64,000 bases of DNA from an uncultured Porphyromonadaceae bacterium (lineage in GTDB: Bacteria > Bacteroidota > Bacteroidia > Bacteroidales > Muribaculaceae), in NCBI GenBank assembly GCA_900545955.1, contig URAU01000012.1:1-64000 (forward strand). Direction: 5' to 3'. How positions within the stretch are numbered: position 1 is the first letter of the stretch; every line of letters starts with the position of its first letter. The notes below the pieces were generated by a model. That model searched no databases and was not told the origin of the DNA. It worked only from the letters and a program-made list of their open reading frames with translations. A program made the position numbers and the translations under genes. Below are positions 44,608-53,481 of the stretch, one piece after another.

Positions 44608-45045
44608 ATGGCCAAAATTCTCATTATCAACGGGCCGAACCTCAATCTGCTCGGCGTGCGCGAGCCGGATGTCTACGGCCGAATCTCGATGGACGACTAT
44701 CTGAAGGCCCTCGCCGTGGACTATCCCCATGTGGAGATCGACTACTACCAGAGCAACCACGAGGGCGACCTGATCGACCGCCTCCACGAGGCAGGTTTCG
44801 ACAGCAGTCTGGCTGGTATCGTGTTCAATGCCGGCGCATATACCCACACGTCGCTCGCCCTGGCCGATGCCATCCGCTCGATTGAAACGCCTGTGGTTGA
44901 AGTGCATATCTCCAACGTGGCGGCGCGCCCGGAGTCAATCCGCCACCAGTCGCTCATCGCTCCGGCCTGCCGCGGCACCATCGCCGGATTCGGTATGGAC
45001 TCCTACCGCCTCGGCATCGAGGCCCTGCTCGAAGGGGCGTCGTAA
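44608..45045 (+). CDS. aroQ: Type II 3-dehydroquinate dehydratase
   Basis: This 145-residue protein has the family N-terminus ILIINGPNLNLLGVREPDVYG with the catalytic Tyr, then YYQSNHEGDLIDRLHEA, VFNAGAYTHTSLALADAI and VEVHISNVAARPESIRHQSLIAPACRGTIAGFG. It converts 3-dehydroquinate to 3-dehydroshikimate in the shikimate pathway as a dodecamer. Its start is tucked against a short terminal-repeat copy, and its TAA stop is the first three bases of the left terminal repeat of a MITE-like element, so insertion may have supplied the stop codon. Confidence 0.93.
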   Translation: MAKILIINGPNLNLLGVREPDVYGRISMDDYLKALAVDYPHVEIDYYQSNHEGDLIDRLHEAGFDSSLAGIVFNAGAYTHTSLALADAIRSIETPVVEVHISNVAARPESIRHQSLIAPACRGTIAGFGMDSYRLGIEALLEGAS

Positions 45046-45229
45046 GTAACTGGTCGAAATTATTTAAATATTTCCGGGAGGAAAATTTTCAGGAGATTTT
45101 TCTCGATGAAGAAGGAGTGTAGATGTCTACACGACTGATGAAGAGAGGAAAAGATGCGAAAATTTTACCGCGGAAATATTGAAAATAATTAGAGCAGGAT
45201 AGTATTAAATAATTTTGAACAGTTACTTA
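45043..45229. mobile_element. MITE-like non-autonomous element, 187 bases
   Basis: The ends are 23-base terminal inverted repeats (45043-45065 and 45207-45229) with two mismatches, beginning TAAGTAACTG. Inside are subterminal inverted repeats (45067-45090 and 45158-45180, about 24 bases, core AATATTTCCG) and a central palindrome GTGTAGA-TG-TCTACAC (45117-45132). The whole can fold as one long hairpin. There is no reading frame or transposase. It fills the gap between aroQ and the next methyltransferase gene. Confidence 0.75.
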
Positions 45230-45242
45230 ACAGTCTGATGCA

Positions 45243-45878
45243 ATGACAGAAGAGCTCGAATCCTATATAATCGACCATTCCGACGCCGAGCCCGAAAGTC
45301 TGCGCCGGCTGGAGCGCGACGTTAACCTGCGGCTGCTCTACCCGCGCATGTGTTCCGGCCGCTATCAGGGGCGTCTGCTCAAGATGCTGACCGCGATGGT
45401 CGCTCCGCGGCGTGTGCTCGAAGTGGGCACCTACGCCGGTTACTCCGCCCTATGCATCGCTGAAGGCCTCCCAGAGGGCGCGACAGTCGACACCGTTGAG
45501 ATCAACGACGAAATGGAACCGTTTATCCGGCGGCAGTTCGACCACTCCCCTTTCGGCCACCGCATCAACCTGATTATCGGCGACTTCGATGAAGTAGCAC
45601 ATAACCTTACCACAGGCTACGACTTGGCCTACATCGACGGCAACAAGCGCACGTATCTCGAAACGTTCCGCAAAGTGCGCCGCCTTGTGCGCCCGGGAGG
45701 ATTCGTCCTTGCAGACAATACCCTCTGGGACGGTAAGATAACAGACCTGAGCGCTTCCCACGACCCGCAGACACTCGGTATAGCCGAGTTCAACGACGCC
45801 GTGGCGGCCGATCCCACGCTTGAAAAGGTGATTCTCCCCGTGCGCGACGGCCTCACGCTCATACGCATACTCAGCTGA
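45243..45878 (+). CDS. Class I SAM-dependent O-methyltransferase (CaiE/AdoMet-MT family 3)
   Basis: This 211-residue methyltransferase of the caffeoyl-CoA-type family has VLEVGTYAGYSALCIAEGLP, VDTVEINDEMEPFIRRQF, YDLAYIDGNKRTYLETFRKV and PGGFVLADNTLWDGKI, with the metal-binding Asp and Asn typical of this group. Such enzymes methylate catechol-like hydroxyls; the physiological substrate in Bacteroidales is unknown. It begins 14 bases after the MITE-like element, so its original promoter may have been displaced or provided by the element. Confidence 0.88.
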   Translation: MTEELESYIIDHSDAEPESLRRLERDVNLRLLYPRMCSGRYQGRLLKMLTAMVAPRRVLEVGTYAGYSALCIAEGLPEGATVDTVEINDEMEPFIRRQFDHSPFGHRINLIIGDFDEVAHNLTTGYDLAYIDGNKRTYLETFRKVRRLVRPGGFVLADNTLWDGKITDLSASHDPQTLGIAEFNDAVAADPTLEKVILPVRDGLTLIRILS

Positions 45879-45907
45879 TTTAAAAGTATATCCACCCATA
45901 ATCTCCA

Positions 45908-46819
45908 ATGGCAACGGTATCAGATACAGACTCTATAGCAGTGGTTGGAATGTTCGACGGCGTCCACGCCGGACACCGCCACCTGCTCGTGCATCTACGG
46001 CGCGAAGCTGCCGACTATGGGCTTAGGCCGCTTGTCGTTACGTTTGCCAACCATCCGTTGGAACTAATCGCCCCTGCAAAGGCACCGGCTCTGCTCAGCT
46101 CTCCCGACGAAAAGCTTCTGCTTCTGGCCCGCGAGGGTGTGGAAGTGGAGATGCTTACCTTCGACGAGGCGCTGCGCAACACATCCACCGAAGGCTTTCT
46201 CCGAATGCTCCGCGACCGCTGGAACGTAAGGCGCATGCTTCTTGGCTTCAACAACCGCTTCGGCCACGACGCGCCATCAGATTTCGCCGAATATCAGCAA
46301 ATCGGCCGCAAATGCGACATCGAAATCGAGCGTGGCACGGAGTTCTCATCCGCAGCCTCGCAAACCGTCAGCTCTTCGGAAATCCGCCGCCTGATTCTAA
46401 ACCACGACATACAGGGCGCCAACGTCCTGCTCGGGCGCCGCTACAGCCTGGTGGGCAAGGTGGCTCACGGACAGGCCATCGGCCGCACAATCGGGTTTCC
46501 CACGGCTAATGTCGTCCCCGCATTTGGCCGTAAACTCATTCCCCCCGGTGGAGTCTATGCCGTCGAGGCAATGACAACCGACGGAAGCCGCTACGCTGCG
46601 ATGGTTAATATCGGCGCACGCCCCACGATCTGTCCCGACGGCGCCACCCCAACTATCGAAGCCAACCTCATCGGCTTCGACGGCGACCTTTACGGGACGC
46701 AGCTCGCCCTGAACTTCATCGCTTACCTGCGCCCCGAGCGCAAATTCCCTTCCCTCGATGCCCTGCAGGCCCAGCTTTCCCTCGACCGCACCGCCGCCCT
46801 CCGGCTCTCCCAAAGCTAA
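45908..46819 (+). CDS. ribF: Bifunctional riboflavin kinase/FAD synthetase
   Basis: This 303-residue protein has the N-terminal nucleotidyltransferase domain (VVGMFDGVHAGHRHLLVHL with the HxGH-like element, LLGFNNRFGHDA, VSSSEIRRLI) and the C-terminal riboflavin kinase domain (GKVAHGQAIGRTIGFPTANV, GVYAVEAM, MVNIGARPTI and AYLRPERKFPSLDAL). It phosphorylates riboflavin to FMN and adenylates FMN to FAD. Length and motif order are standard. It is 29 bases downstream of the O-methyltransferase gene and converges on the next - strand gene. Confidence 0.94.
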   Translation: MATVSDTDSIAVVGMFDGVHAGHRHLLVHLRREAADYGLRPLVVTFANHPLELIAPAKAPALLSSPDEKLLLLAREGVEVEMLTFDEALRNTSTEGFLRMLRDRWNVRRMLLGFNNRFGHDAPSDFAEYQQIGRKCDIEIERGTEFSSAASQTVSSSEIRRLILNHDIQGANVLLGRRYSLVGKVAHGQAIGRTIGFPTANVVPAFGRKLIPPGGVYAVEAMTTDGSRYAAMVNIGARPTICPDGATPTIEANLIGFDGDLYGTQLALNFIAYLRPERKFPSLDALQAQLSLDRTAALRLSQS

Positions 46820-46858
46820 AGATACCCCGGCATCTGCTTACATTTAAAAAAGCTCTCC

Positions 46859-47911
46859 CTATTTTCGGAATTTGAGGTTGGTCCAGTCGAGTAGAACGCG
46901 GACGGAGAGTCGCTGATAGAAGATGAAGCTCGACTGGGCGACGTTGAAGTCGAGTGAGGCCTGGAGGTCAACCCATTTGTTGAGCACGATGTGGGCATAT
47001 ACGTCCGTGCGGTTATAGAATTTCGACTGATAGTAGGGTTCACCCTGATAGAGCGAGGCTCCGAATTCGCCGTAGCTAGGCATGAGTCGTCCGCCGGCAT
47101 AGAATGAGTTCTTCAGACCGAGCCATTTCCACTCGCCGAGCAGTTCGACCCAACCGCCGACGGGCGTTTTCCATCCGTTGCCATTGGCGCGATTGCGCTC
47201 TACAGTGGCGAGCGCACCGGCTTTTACCACGAGTGAATCGAGGGAGGTATGGCGGCTGAAATCCAGTCCTACATAGGGGTTGACCATAAAATTGTCGACG
47301 ATGTGCATATCGTCGGGGGCGTTCTTTGTCAGCGCGTAATGATTCATCATAAGATGGCCGCCGACAAGGAACGTCGAGGCGCGGGGACGCCACTCGCCAT
47401 GAAACACGATGTTAAACTGCTCGCGTTTAGTCTCGGTCTGGCGCTGGCGCCAGTCGAGGTAGAAGTCGATAAATGCCTTGTCGCTGTGGTACTGCACCAG
47501 GGCGCCGCGGATGTTGTGCTGGAAATAGGTCAGAGAGTCGCTCCATAGGAATCCGGGGAGCTGCTCGCGCAGCTGGGTGCGCGGAAACATACCCAGCGAA
47601 AGGCTCCAGAGCCGCTCGGAGTGGCGGTAATAGACTATCGGGCGTACGGTAGCGTCGTCGATGTCGTTGGCCACGGGCTGATTCCACACCGCTCCGGCCG
47701 AGATGCGGTCGCGGTTCGTAAACTTTATCCCCCCTTCTACAGCCAGGTTGGTAAAAAAGAAGGTTTTTGCCTCGGCATACTTATTGTCGCCCTCGCGGTT
47801 GTCGAACACCGACCCGAAGTCGACGCTCCACGTCGGCTCCACGGCCGCCATGGGCAGGATGGCCCAGACAGCCGAGAAAATAATTGCGATAATACGTTGA
47901 ATTGGTTTCAT
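46859..47911 (-). CDS. Outer-membrane beta-barrel protein of unknown function
   Basis: This 350-residue protein has a signal peptide (to about residue 23, MAAVEP) and then alternating amphipathic strands with many aromatic residues (WSVDFGSVFDNREGDNKYAEAKTFFF, FIDFYLDWRQRQ, FYAGGRLMPSYG). It ends in the phenylalanine- and leucine-rich RLSVRVLLDWTNLKFRK. The pattern suggests a 14-16 strand barrel. I recognise no specific transport or enzyme motif. It stands alone between ribF and the PerR gene. Confidence 0.7.
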   Translation of the reverse strand: MKPIQRIIAIIFSAVWAILPMAAVEPTWSVDFGSVFDNREGDNKYAEAKTFFFTNLAVEGGIKFTNRDRISAGAVWNQPVANDIDDATVRPIVYYRHSERLWSLSLGMFPRTQLREQLPGFLWSDSLTYFQHNIRGALVQYHSDKAFIDFYLDWRQRQTETKREQFNIVFHGEWRPRASTFLVGGHLMMNHYALTKNAPDDMHIVDNFMVNPYVGLDFSRHTSLDSLVVKAGALATVERNRANGNGWKTPVGGWVELLGEWKWLGLKNSFYAGGRLMPSYGEFGASLYQGEPYYQSKFYNRTDVYAHIVLNKWVDLQASLDFNVAQSSFIFYQRLSVRVLLDWTNLKFRK

Positions 47912-48068
47912 CTTGCTAATTTAAGCAAAATCCCCCACACTCACGCAATCACTTCGTGTCAAAACCTCCGCACTGACCTCAGTGGCCAGATTTCACGCCA
48001 TTTATCCTAATTACATTTAAATTTCTGCAAAAGGAGAGAAATTATTTGGATTGAATTGTAATTAATAC

Positions 48069-48088
48069 TAACTTTGTAATCGTTACAA
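48069..48088 (+). promoter_or_regulatory. Promoter with Fur/PerR-type operator
   Basis: The -7 element TAACTTTG (48069-48076) overlaps the palindrome TTGTAATCGTTACAA (48074-48088), two TTGTAA/TTACAA arms around TCG, close to known PerR/Fur boxes. The regulator gene starts 18 bases later, so it is probably autoregulated. Confidence 0.7.
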
Positions 48089-48106
48089 CATAGTTAAAAC
48101 TACAAA

Positions 48107-48556
48107 ATGCAACAGAACCGCACACCAAACCCTGCAGACCTTGCAGAAATGATGCATACGGCAGGCGTCCGCCCATCGGCGCAACGCCTTGCGATTCTCC
48201 GCAACATAGTAGACAAACGGCAACATCCCACCGCCGACGAGATTTTTCGCGACCTGCACACAGAATACCCCACAATGTCGCGTACAACGGTATACAACTC
48301 GCTGCGCGTTCTTACAGACGCGGGTCTTCTCAGAGAGCTTGAAGTGGAAAGCGGCAACCGCCGGTATGATTTCAAGCCCCAGCCGCCCCACGGCCATCTG
48401 CGGTGCAGTCGATGCGGACGCATTTTCGACATGGCGCTTCCCGAAGGGTTACGGCTGCCAGTCGCTCAAGGATTTCACATCGACAGCGTCGACATATTCT
48501 TCCACGGACTCTGCCCGGCCTGCAGCCATAAGGAGCCATACAAAACCGATAAATAA
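48107..48556 (+). CDS. Fur-family peroxide-type repressor (PerR-like)
   Basis: This 149-residue protein has a winged-helix domain ([49 protein letters not shown]) and a dimerisation/metal domain with two structural zinc pairs, CSRCG and CPACS. His and Asp ligands ([18 protein letters not shown]) precede them. The genes that follow, rubrerythrin and a flavin reductase, indicate peroxide sensing rather than iron control (inferred). A palindromic operator overlaps its own promoter. Confidence 0.9.
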   Translation: MQQNRTPNPADLAEMMHTAGVRPSAQRLAILRNIVDKRQHPTADEIFRDLHTEYPTMSRTTVYNSLRVLTDAGLLRELEVESGNRRYDFKPQPPHGHLRCSRCGRIFDMALPEGLRLPVAQGFHIDSVDIFFHGLCPACSHKEPYKTDK

Positions 48557-48596
48557 TCAATATATTCACCCAATAACTCAAACAAAACTTTACAAC

Positions 48597-49139
48597 ATGA
48601 ACAAACTAAAAGGAACAAAGACCGAACGCAACCTGATGGAAGCCTTCGCAGGCGAATCGCAGGCACGCAATAAGTATACCTATTATGCATCGAAAGCTCG
48701 CAAGGACGGCTACGAACAGATTGCAGCCCTCTTCGAAGAGACCGCCGCCAACGAGAAAGAACACGCCAAGCTCTGGTTCAAATATCTCCACGGTGGCGAG
48801 ATTCCCGACACCATGACAAATCTCCGCGATGCCGCCGACGGTGAGAATTTCGAATGGACGGACATGTATGAGCGCATGGCTCGCGAGGCCGAAGAAGAAG
48901 GCTTTAAGGAAATTGCATGGCGTTTCCGGGCAGTAGCAGCCATCGAACGCCACCACGAAGAGCGTTATCGCCGTCTGCTGGCCAACATCGAGGACGGCAT
49001 AGTTTTCTCCCGCGATAACGATACAATCTGGATCTGCCGCAACTGCGGCCACATCGTAATCGGTAAAAAAGCTCCTGAAGTATGCCCCGTGTGCAAGCAC
49101 TCCCGCAGCTTCTTCGAGATTGAGGCTAAAAACTATTGA
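48597..49139 (+). CDS. Rubrerythrin
   Basis: This 180-residue protein has an N-terminal ferritin-like di-iron domain with the Glu ligands in [31 protein letters not shown] and [14 protein letters not shown]. The C-terminal rubredoxin-like domain is [22 protein letters not shown]. Rubrerythrins reduce hydrogen peroxide to water in anaerobes using electrons from reduced rubredoxin or NADH-linked partners. It lies 40 bases after the PerR-type gene and 12 bases before the flavin reductase, making a compact oxidative-stress operon. Confidence 0.95.
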   Translation: MNKLKGTKTERNLMEAFAGESQARNKYTYYASKARKDGYEQIAALFEETAANEKEHAKLWFKYLHGGEIPDTMTNLRDAADGENFEWTDMYERMAREAEEEGFKEIAWRFRAVAAIERHHEERYRRLLANIEDGIVFSRDNDTIWICRNCGHIVIGKKAPEVCPVCKHSRSFFEIEAKNY

Positions 49140-49151
49140 CGTCTGATAATC

Positions 49152-49655
49152 ATGGATCCAAAAGTTCTATATAATCTCTCCTACGGGGTCTATATCGTCG
49201 GAACGTTCAAGGACGGCCGTCCGGTGGGCTGCACCATAAACACATGCTTTCAGATAACCGCCCAGAATCCCGTATTGGCCATCTCGCTCAATAAAAACAA
49301 TTTCACACTTGAAGCCATAAAGGAAACCGGCCGTTTTTCAGTCTCCATCCTCTCGGAGGATACCGACCCTATGCTGATAGGGAAATTCGGATTCTTCAGC
49401 TCAAGGGACACCGATAAATACGACGGCATCGGCTACGACGTAGTTGACTACGTGCCCTGCGTAAAGGGTTCCTTCGCCGGACGGCTGATACTGGAAAAAG
49501 TCGATACAGTCGACTGCGGCACGCATATGCTCGTGCTGGCCCGGCTGATCGACACAGTTGAAGGCAGCGGAAAGCCAATGACATATTCCTATTACCACAA
49601 CGTAATCAAAGGATCAGAACCGCCATCGGCACCTCTGTATCAGAAAGACCGTTAA
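49152..49655 (+). CDS. Flavin reductase-domain protein (high-molecular-weight rubredoxin N-domain type)
   Basis: This 167-residue protein of the FMN-binding flavin reductase-like family starts VLYNLSYGVYIVGTFKDGRPVGCTINTCFQITAQNPVLAISLNKNNFT. It continues GRFSVSILSEDTDPMLIGKFGF, the pattern of the FMN domain of anaerobic high-molecular-weight rubredoxins. Such domains pass electrons from NAD(P)H-linked donors to rubredoxin or peroxide-reducing proteins, so it is a plausible electron donor for the adjacent rubrerythrin (inferred). No rubredoxin domain is fused here. Confidence 0.88.
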   Translation: MDPKVLYNLSYGVYIVGTFKDGRPVGCTINTCFQITAQNPVLAISLNKNNFTLEAIKETGRFSVSILSEDTDPMLIGKFGFFSSRDTDKYDGIGYDVVDYVPCVKGSFAGRLILEKVDTVDCGTHMLVLARLIDTVEGSGKPMTYSYYHNVIKGSEPPSAPLYQKDR

Positions 49656-49710
49656 CCGGTCGAGTATGTGCAAAACTGCATCTACACATCTCTCCCCCAT
49701 TCAAAAAAAT

Positions 49711-49752
49711 AAGACAGTACATCAGGCTCAAACCCGATATACTGTCTTTTTT
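49711..49752 (+). terminator. Terminator of the rubrerythrin operon
   Basis: AAGACAGTA and TACTGTCTT form a 9-base stem, extended by ATC/GAT, followed by a T-run. The A-run on the other side may also serve the converging slyD gene. Confidence 0.8.
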
Positions 49753-49774
49753 CGTTAGAACTGATCTATACGAA

Positions 49775-50371
49775 TCAGTGGCAGCAGCCGTCGCCACAGC
49801 CGCAGTGGTCGTGGTCATGATCGCCGCAACCGCAATCGTCATGGTCGCCGCAATGGTCGTGATCGCATCCGCACCCACAACCGTGAACAGGCTGTAGCTC
49901 CTCGGGAGTAGCGTCGCGAACGGCAAGAATCTTGCCGTCGAAACGAACCGACTTGCCTGCCAGAGGATGGTTAAAGTCCATACGCACATGAGTAGGAGTA
50001 ACATCCTTTACAAGACCGTTGATACGGAAGCCGTCGGCAGTCATCATCGGCACGAGCGCACCTACACGAATCATTTTTTCGTCAAATTTGCCGTCGACTA
50101 CGAAAAGGTCACGCTCAAGGCTGACAACCTGCTCCGGATCGTAGGGACCGAAAGCCTCATCGGCTGTAGCGGTGACATTGAATTTACCGCCAACTTCAAG
50201 GCCTTCGATAGCTTTTTCGAGCGGGGCAATCATACCGCGCGTTACTCCGAAGATAATCTTCTCGGGATCGGACTTGTCTGTCTGATGCACGAGCTGCTCC
50301 TTACCGTCAGCCTCGACTGCATAAAGGTCGTAGCCGAGTTCAACATATTTTCCGGGTTCGATTCTTTCCAT
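49775..50371 (-). CDS. slyD: FKBP-type peptidyl-prolyl isomerase with metal-binding tail (SlyD)
   Basis: This 198-residue protein has the split FKBP domain with an inserted IF loop (YVELGYDLYAVEADGKEQLVHQTDKSDPEKIIFGVTRGMIAPLEKAIEGLEVGGKF, VTPTHVRMDFNHPLAGKSVRFDGKILAVRDAT). The C-terminal tail is almost entirely His, Cys, Asp and Gly (GCGCGCDHDHCGDHDDCGC). SlyD assists protein folding and delivers nickel or other metals to hydrogenases. The Cys/His-dense tail suggests strong metal binding. It is a single gene converging with the rubrerythrin operon. Confidence 0.93.
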   Translation of the reverse strand: MERIEPGKYVELGYDLYAVEADGKEQLVHQTDKSDPEKIIFGVTRGMIAPLEKAIEGLEVGGKFNVTATADEAFGPYDPEQVVSLERDLFVVDGKFDEKMIRVGALVPMMTADGFRINGLVKDVTPTHVRMDFNHPLAGKSVRFDGKILAVRDATPEELQPVHGCGCGCDHDHCGDHDDCGCGDHDHDHCGCGDGCCH

Positions 50372-50531
50372 AATTATATCGTTGTTTTGTAATTGATTAT
50401 CATCTTATTAATTAATAATGGCTTTCTGCCATGACATCGGCTTTACGAGCCTCCGCGAAAGTGCCATTGCTCACAATAAATAATAACAAATTTCGTGCCA
50501 AAATGGTTGGACGGGAGAGTTGGGAAGGAGA

Positions 50532-51938
50532 CTATTCTCGTCGGAGGGATTTCCAGCCTACGACGAGCGAGACGAGAGCTATCGGAGTCGCCCACCAGGC
50601 GGATCCTACCACAGCCAGAAGCCCGGAGGCACCGGTCATCACCACGGCATAGCCGAGCATCCGCCATACCATTATACTGAGCCTGAGCTTATAGCGCCGG
50701 AAATATACATATGAAATTATTCCGATATAGGCGGCGTACCAAAGCGTGTATGCCAGTCCGAGACCCAGGAATCCGGCCAGACGGAAACCAACGATATTGA
50801 GAACGAGCGCAACAACCGCCGAAAGACTCTCGGTGATAAGGAAAATCCGTCCGTCGCCCCGCGCCACAATCACGTAGGCCATACACCATGCCACGGCACG
50901 AAGTGCCGTTCCCGTCATGGCAAACGCCGCCATCGGGATAACCGGAAGAAACTCATGGCTATATAGAAGTTCCACCACCGGCTGGAGGCACGCCACAAAC
51001 GTTGTGGCCACCGGCACCAGAATCGCCAAAGCGATAATCGCCTGATTGGCTACAAACGAGCTTTCGCGCCTGGGCTTCCCCTCTACTGCAGCCAGACGTG
51101 GGAAATACTCCATCGATATGGCTGCGAAAATCAATCCGGCGTAGCGGTTGATCAGGGTGAAACCTGCATTGTAGATACCTATCGTATCGAGATCGGATGT
51201 ATGGGCCAGATAGGCGAGAAAAATATAGTTTATGGCGTTTACAGCAAGCTCTGAGAGCGTCATATAGAGTCCGAGCTGAAGGAACCTGCGCCCCAGGCGG
51301 AACGTCTCCTTCACACCCATGGTGCGATCGGGAGCCGGGAGTTTGCGACGGTATAGGCCCAGACAAATCCAGCTGACGAAATGGAAAGCTATTATCGAGG
51401 GAATGATGGAATCGACGCGCCAATAGTAAAAAAGCGGTACAGATACCACAAGCCCACCTATCGCCCCGAGCGTAAGGCAGACCGTAAGCCGCCGGAACTG
51501 CTTCAACCCCTGAAAAATAGCCGCCTCGCCATTGTTCACGGTAATCAGAGCGATTGTAACGGCAAGCCACGCGAACGATGGCCACCCCTGCCGCGAACCA
51601 AGCGAAGCCTCGGCAAGCCATGGCGACAATATCAGCATGAGCAACCCACCTGCCAGACCGAGCCACAAGGAGATGCGACGAACGGCATGCCCCAGATTCG
51701 CCACAGCATCAGGCTCGGCCGAAGCCATCTCCCGGACGGCCGTCTGGCGCAGATTGAGCTGCGCGAAATTTCCGAAAGTGGCAATCGCTGAATTGAATAT
51801 ACCGAACAGCCCGACGCCTACGGGGCCGATCCACATGGCCACAAGCTTGGTGCGCACAATGGAGCAGAGGATGCTCACGGCCTGCTGGCCTCCAAACATC
51901 CCCGTAATCTTCAATATGTTGCGGTTCGTGGCTTTCAA
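50532..51938 (-). CDS. Lipopolysaccharide/O-antigen translocase, WzxE-like flippase
   Basis: This 468-residue protein has 12-14 membrane segments. The N-terminus NILKITGMFGGQQAVSILCSIVRTKLVAMWIGPVGVGLFGIFNSAI and the segment INRYAGLIFAAISMEYFPRLAAV match O-antigen translocases of the MOP superfamily. It should flip a lipid-linked saccharide. It is outside the main polysaccharide cluster and has genome-typical GC content, unlike the Wzx at 1618, so the organism probably has at least two export routes. It is followed on the same strand by no other polysaccharide gene. Confidence 0.88.
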   Translation of the reverse strand: MKATNRNILKITGMFGGQQAVSILCSIVRTKLVAMWIGPVGVGLFGIFNSAIATFGNFAQLNLRQTAVREMASAEPDAVANLGHAVRRISLWLGLAGGLLMLILSPWLAEASLGSRQGWPSFAWLAVTIALITVNNGEAAIFQGLKQFRRLTVCLTLGAIGGLVVSVPLFYYWRVDSIIPSIIAFHFVSWICLGLYRRKLPAPDRTMGVKETFRLGRRFLQLGLYMTLSELAVNAINYIFLAYLAHTSDLDTIGIYNAGFTLINRYAGLIFAAISMEYFPRLAAVEGKPRRESSFVANQAIIALAILVPVATTFVACLQPVVELLYSHEFLPVIPMAAFAMTGTALRAVAWCMAYVIVARGDGRIFLITESLSAVVALVLNIVGFRLAGFLGLGLAYTLWYAAYIGIISYVYFRRYKLRLSIMVWRMLGYAVVMTGASGLLAVVGSAWWATPIALVSLVVGWKSLRRE

Positions 51939-51968
51939 ATCGGCTGTAATGGATTAAGTGAAAGGTTG

Positions 51969-52589
51969 TCATAAGCCCCGCAAAGGCTCAGGGCCTTCAC
52001 GAAGCATTTCTGGTGCGTCGGAATCAATCAGGGAGACTACGGCGGTCTCCACACCGGGAACGTCGCCGGCATCGATGAAGGCGTCGGGGCCGAGCGGCTC
52101 CATACGCATCTTCACCTCCTCGGCATGTCCGAGCGCTTCAGGGTCTGCATCCTCCCATATGGCGCTGGCGCTTAGCAGAGGGTTCCCCAGCTCGGAGGCC
52201 AGACGACGGGCTATTTCATTGCCGGACACCCGCACTCCAACCTCACGTCGACCCTTGAATGCCTTTGCCAGACGCGGAGAGGCCGGGAGAATGAACGTGA
52301 ATGGTCCCGGAAGATTATCGCGAAGCAGGCGGAAGGCCTTGTTGTCGATGCTGGCAAAATCGCTGGCCTGCGAGATGTCGGCACACACCATCGAAAGCCG
52401 CTGCTTGGCCGGATTGATGCCACGCATACGGCATACGCGCTCTACGGCGCGGTTGCTCAACGCATCGCACCCTATCGCATAGGTGGAATCGGTCGGGTAT
52501 ACAACCACTCCACCCCGGCGCAGGGTCTCCACTATTTCGTCGATATAGCGGTCGTTGATGCTCGAGGCATACATCCGGTAGCTTTTCAT
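51969..52589 (-). CDS. tsaC: L-threonylcarbamoyladenylate synthase (YrdC/Sua5 family)
   Basis: This 206-residue protein has the YrdC fold: VYPTDSTYAIGCDALSNRAVERVCRMRG, KQRLSMVCADISQASDF, LPGPFTFILPAS and the VGVRVSGNEIARRLASELGNPLLSASA substrate loop. It makes threonylcarbamoyl-AMP from threonine, bicarbonate and ATP, the first step of the t6A37 tRNA modification. Its start overlaps the SUI1 gene's stop by four bases, so the two translation-linked genes are coupled. Confidence 0.92.
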   Translation of the reverse strand: MKSYRMYASSINDRYIDEIVETLRRGGVVVYPTDSTYAIGCDALSNRAVERVCRMRGINPAKQRLSMVCADISQASDFASIDNKAFRLLRDNLPGPFTFILPASPRLAKAFKGRREVGVRVSGNEIARRLASELGNPLLSASAIWEDADPEALGHAEEVKMRMEPLGPDAFIDAGDVPGVETAVVSLIDSDAPEMLREGPEPLRGL

Positions 52590-52942
52590 CCTATAACCTT
52601 ACATTTAAATCCCATGGCAAGCAAAGCTGCGGCCACTGCCTTGCGCTTGTCGCCCTGAATAAGAATTTCTCCGCCACGGGAAGAGCCCCCACAGCCCAGA
52701 CGCTGCTTGAGGCGCGAGGCAATCGCCGCTACATCGGTATCGGCGATGGTGAACCCCTCGACTATTGTGGCATCTTTTCCCTTGCGACCCTTGCGGTCAA
52801 GAAGCACTCGCAGGCTGTCGGTATACGTGGGAGCCGAGATTTGTTCGGGAGCCGTCTCCATCGAATTCTCGCTGATGGCGTCCTCGTTACCGAGGTCACT
52901 CTTCATGCGGTCGAGTACATCCTTCCAATCCATAAGACTCAA
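52586..52942 (-). CDS. SUI1/eIF1-family translation factor (YciH-like)
   Basis: This 118-residue protein has a disordered N-terminus and a C-terminal SUI1 domain with the motifs RKGRKGKDATIVEGF, IASRLKQRLGCGGSS and ILIQGDKRKAVAAALLAMGFKCKVIG. Bacterial members influence start-codon fidelity or stress translation but are not essential. It overlaps the downstream tsaC by four bases and the upstream lipoprotein gene by four bases, forming a tight three-gene operon. Confidence 0.92.
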   Translation of the reverse strand: MSLMDWKDVLDRMKSDLGNEDAISENSMETAPEQISAPTYTDSLRVLLDRKGRKGKDATIVEGFTIADTDVAAIASRLKQRLGCGGSSRGGEILIQGDKRKAVAAALLAMGFKCKVIG

Positions 52943-53433
52943 TGCAGCGTGGAGGTTGAATCAGCAATGGCGGGGAGGGGTTCCTCCTCGGCGATATCGC
53001 GGTCGGTGAGGTCTACGGGATTGTCGATTGAGAGCCCCAGACGACGCAGAAGCACGTAGTGGGGTGTATCCTCAAGCGGCAGACTTTCATAGAATGTTCT
53101 CAACGAATCCTTCGATAGACGGAATGCACGTCGGAATAGCTGAGTGGCGTCGGCTATATTCTCGTCTTCGCCATTTCGCTCCGAAAGTTTCATGTAAAAG
53201 ATGGCCAGCCGGGCGGCCTGATGTTCGTCCACGAGATCGGAATCGGCGCCGAGCGTCAGGTCTCGCAGACGGTCGGCCAGTTCCTGCGACTGCTCCACCC
53301 GGTTGGCTTCCAGAGCTACCGTGGCATCGTCAAATGTCGTCTCGAAATCAGGCGTCGAGCGGTCGGAACGGCATGCCGCAGCCGCCAGAACAAGCCCGAC
53401 GACAACGAACATGCGATAAATATTTCGTAACAT
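52939..53433 (-). CDS. Small alpha-helical lipoprotein
   Basis: The protein of about 164 residues starts MLRNIYRMFVVVGLVLAAAACRS, a lipoprotein signal with Cys21. It continues as helix-rich sequence (VALEANRVEQSQELADRLRDLTLGADSDLVDEHQAARLAIFYMKL) reminiscent of TPR-like helical pairs. I use the start at 53433 because it gives a proper signal; the frame opens further to 53463. It overlaps the SUI1 gene by four bases. Function is unknown. Confidence 0.75.
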   Translation of the reverse strand: MLRNIYRMFVVVGLVLAAAACRSDRSTPDFETTFDDATVALEANRVEQSQELADRLRDLTLGADSDLVDEHQAARLAIFYMKLSERNGEDENIADATQLFRRAFRLSKDSLRTFYESLPLEDTPHYVLLRRLGLSIDNPVDLTDRDIAEEEPLPAIADSTSTLH

Positions 53434-53481
53434 AGAGTAGAATTCAGTGTGTTTCGGCGTCAATAAGATATTGAGCCAATG

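Noticed and set aside
45043..45229. CRISPR array or intact insertion sequence
   Set aside because: There are no regularly spaced direct repeats and no transposase; the structure is a single terminal-repeat element.
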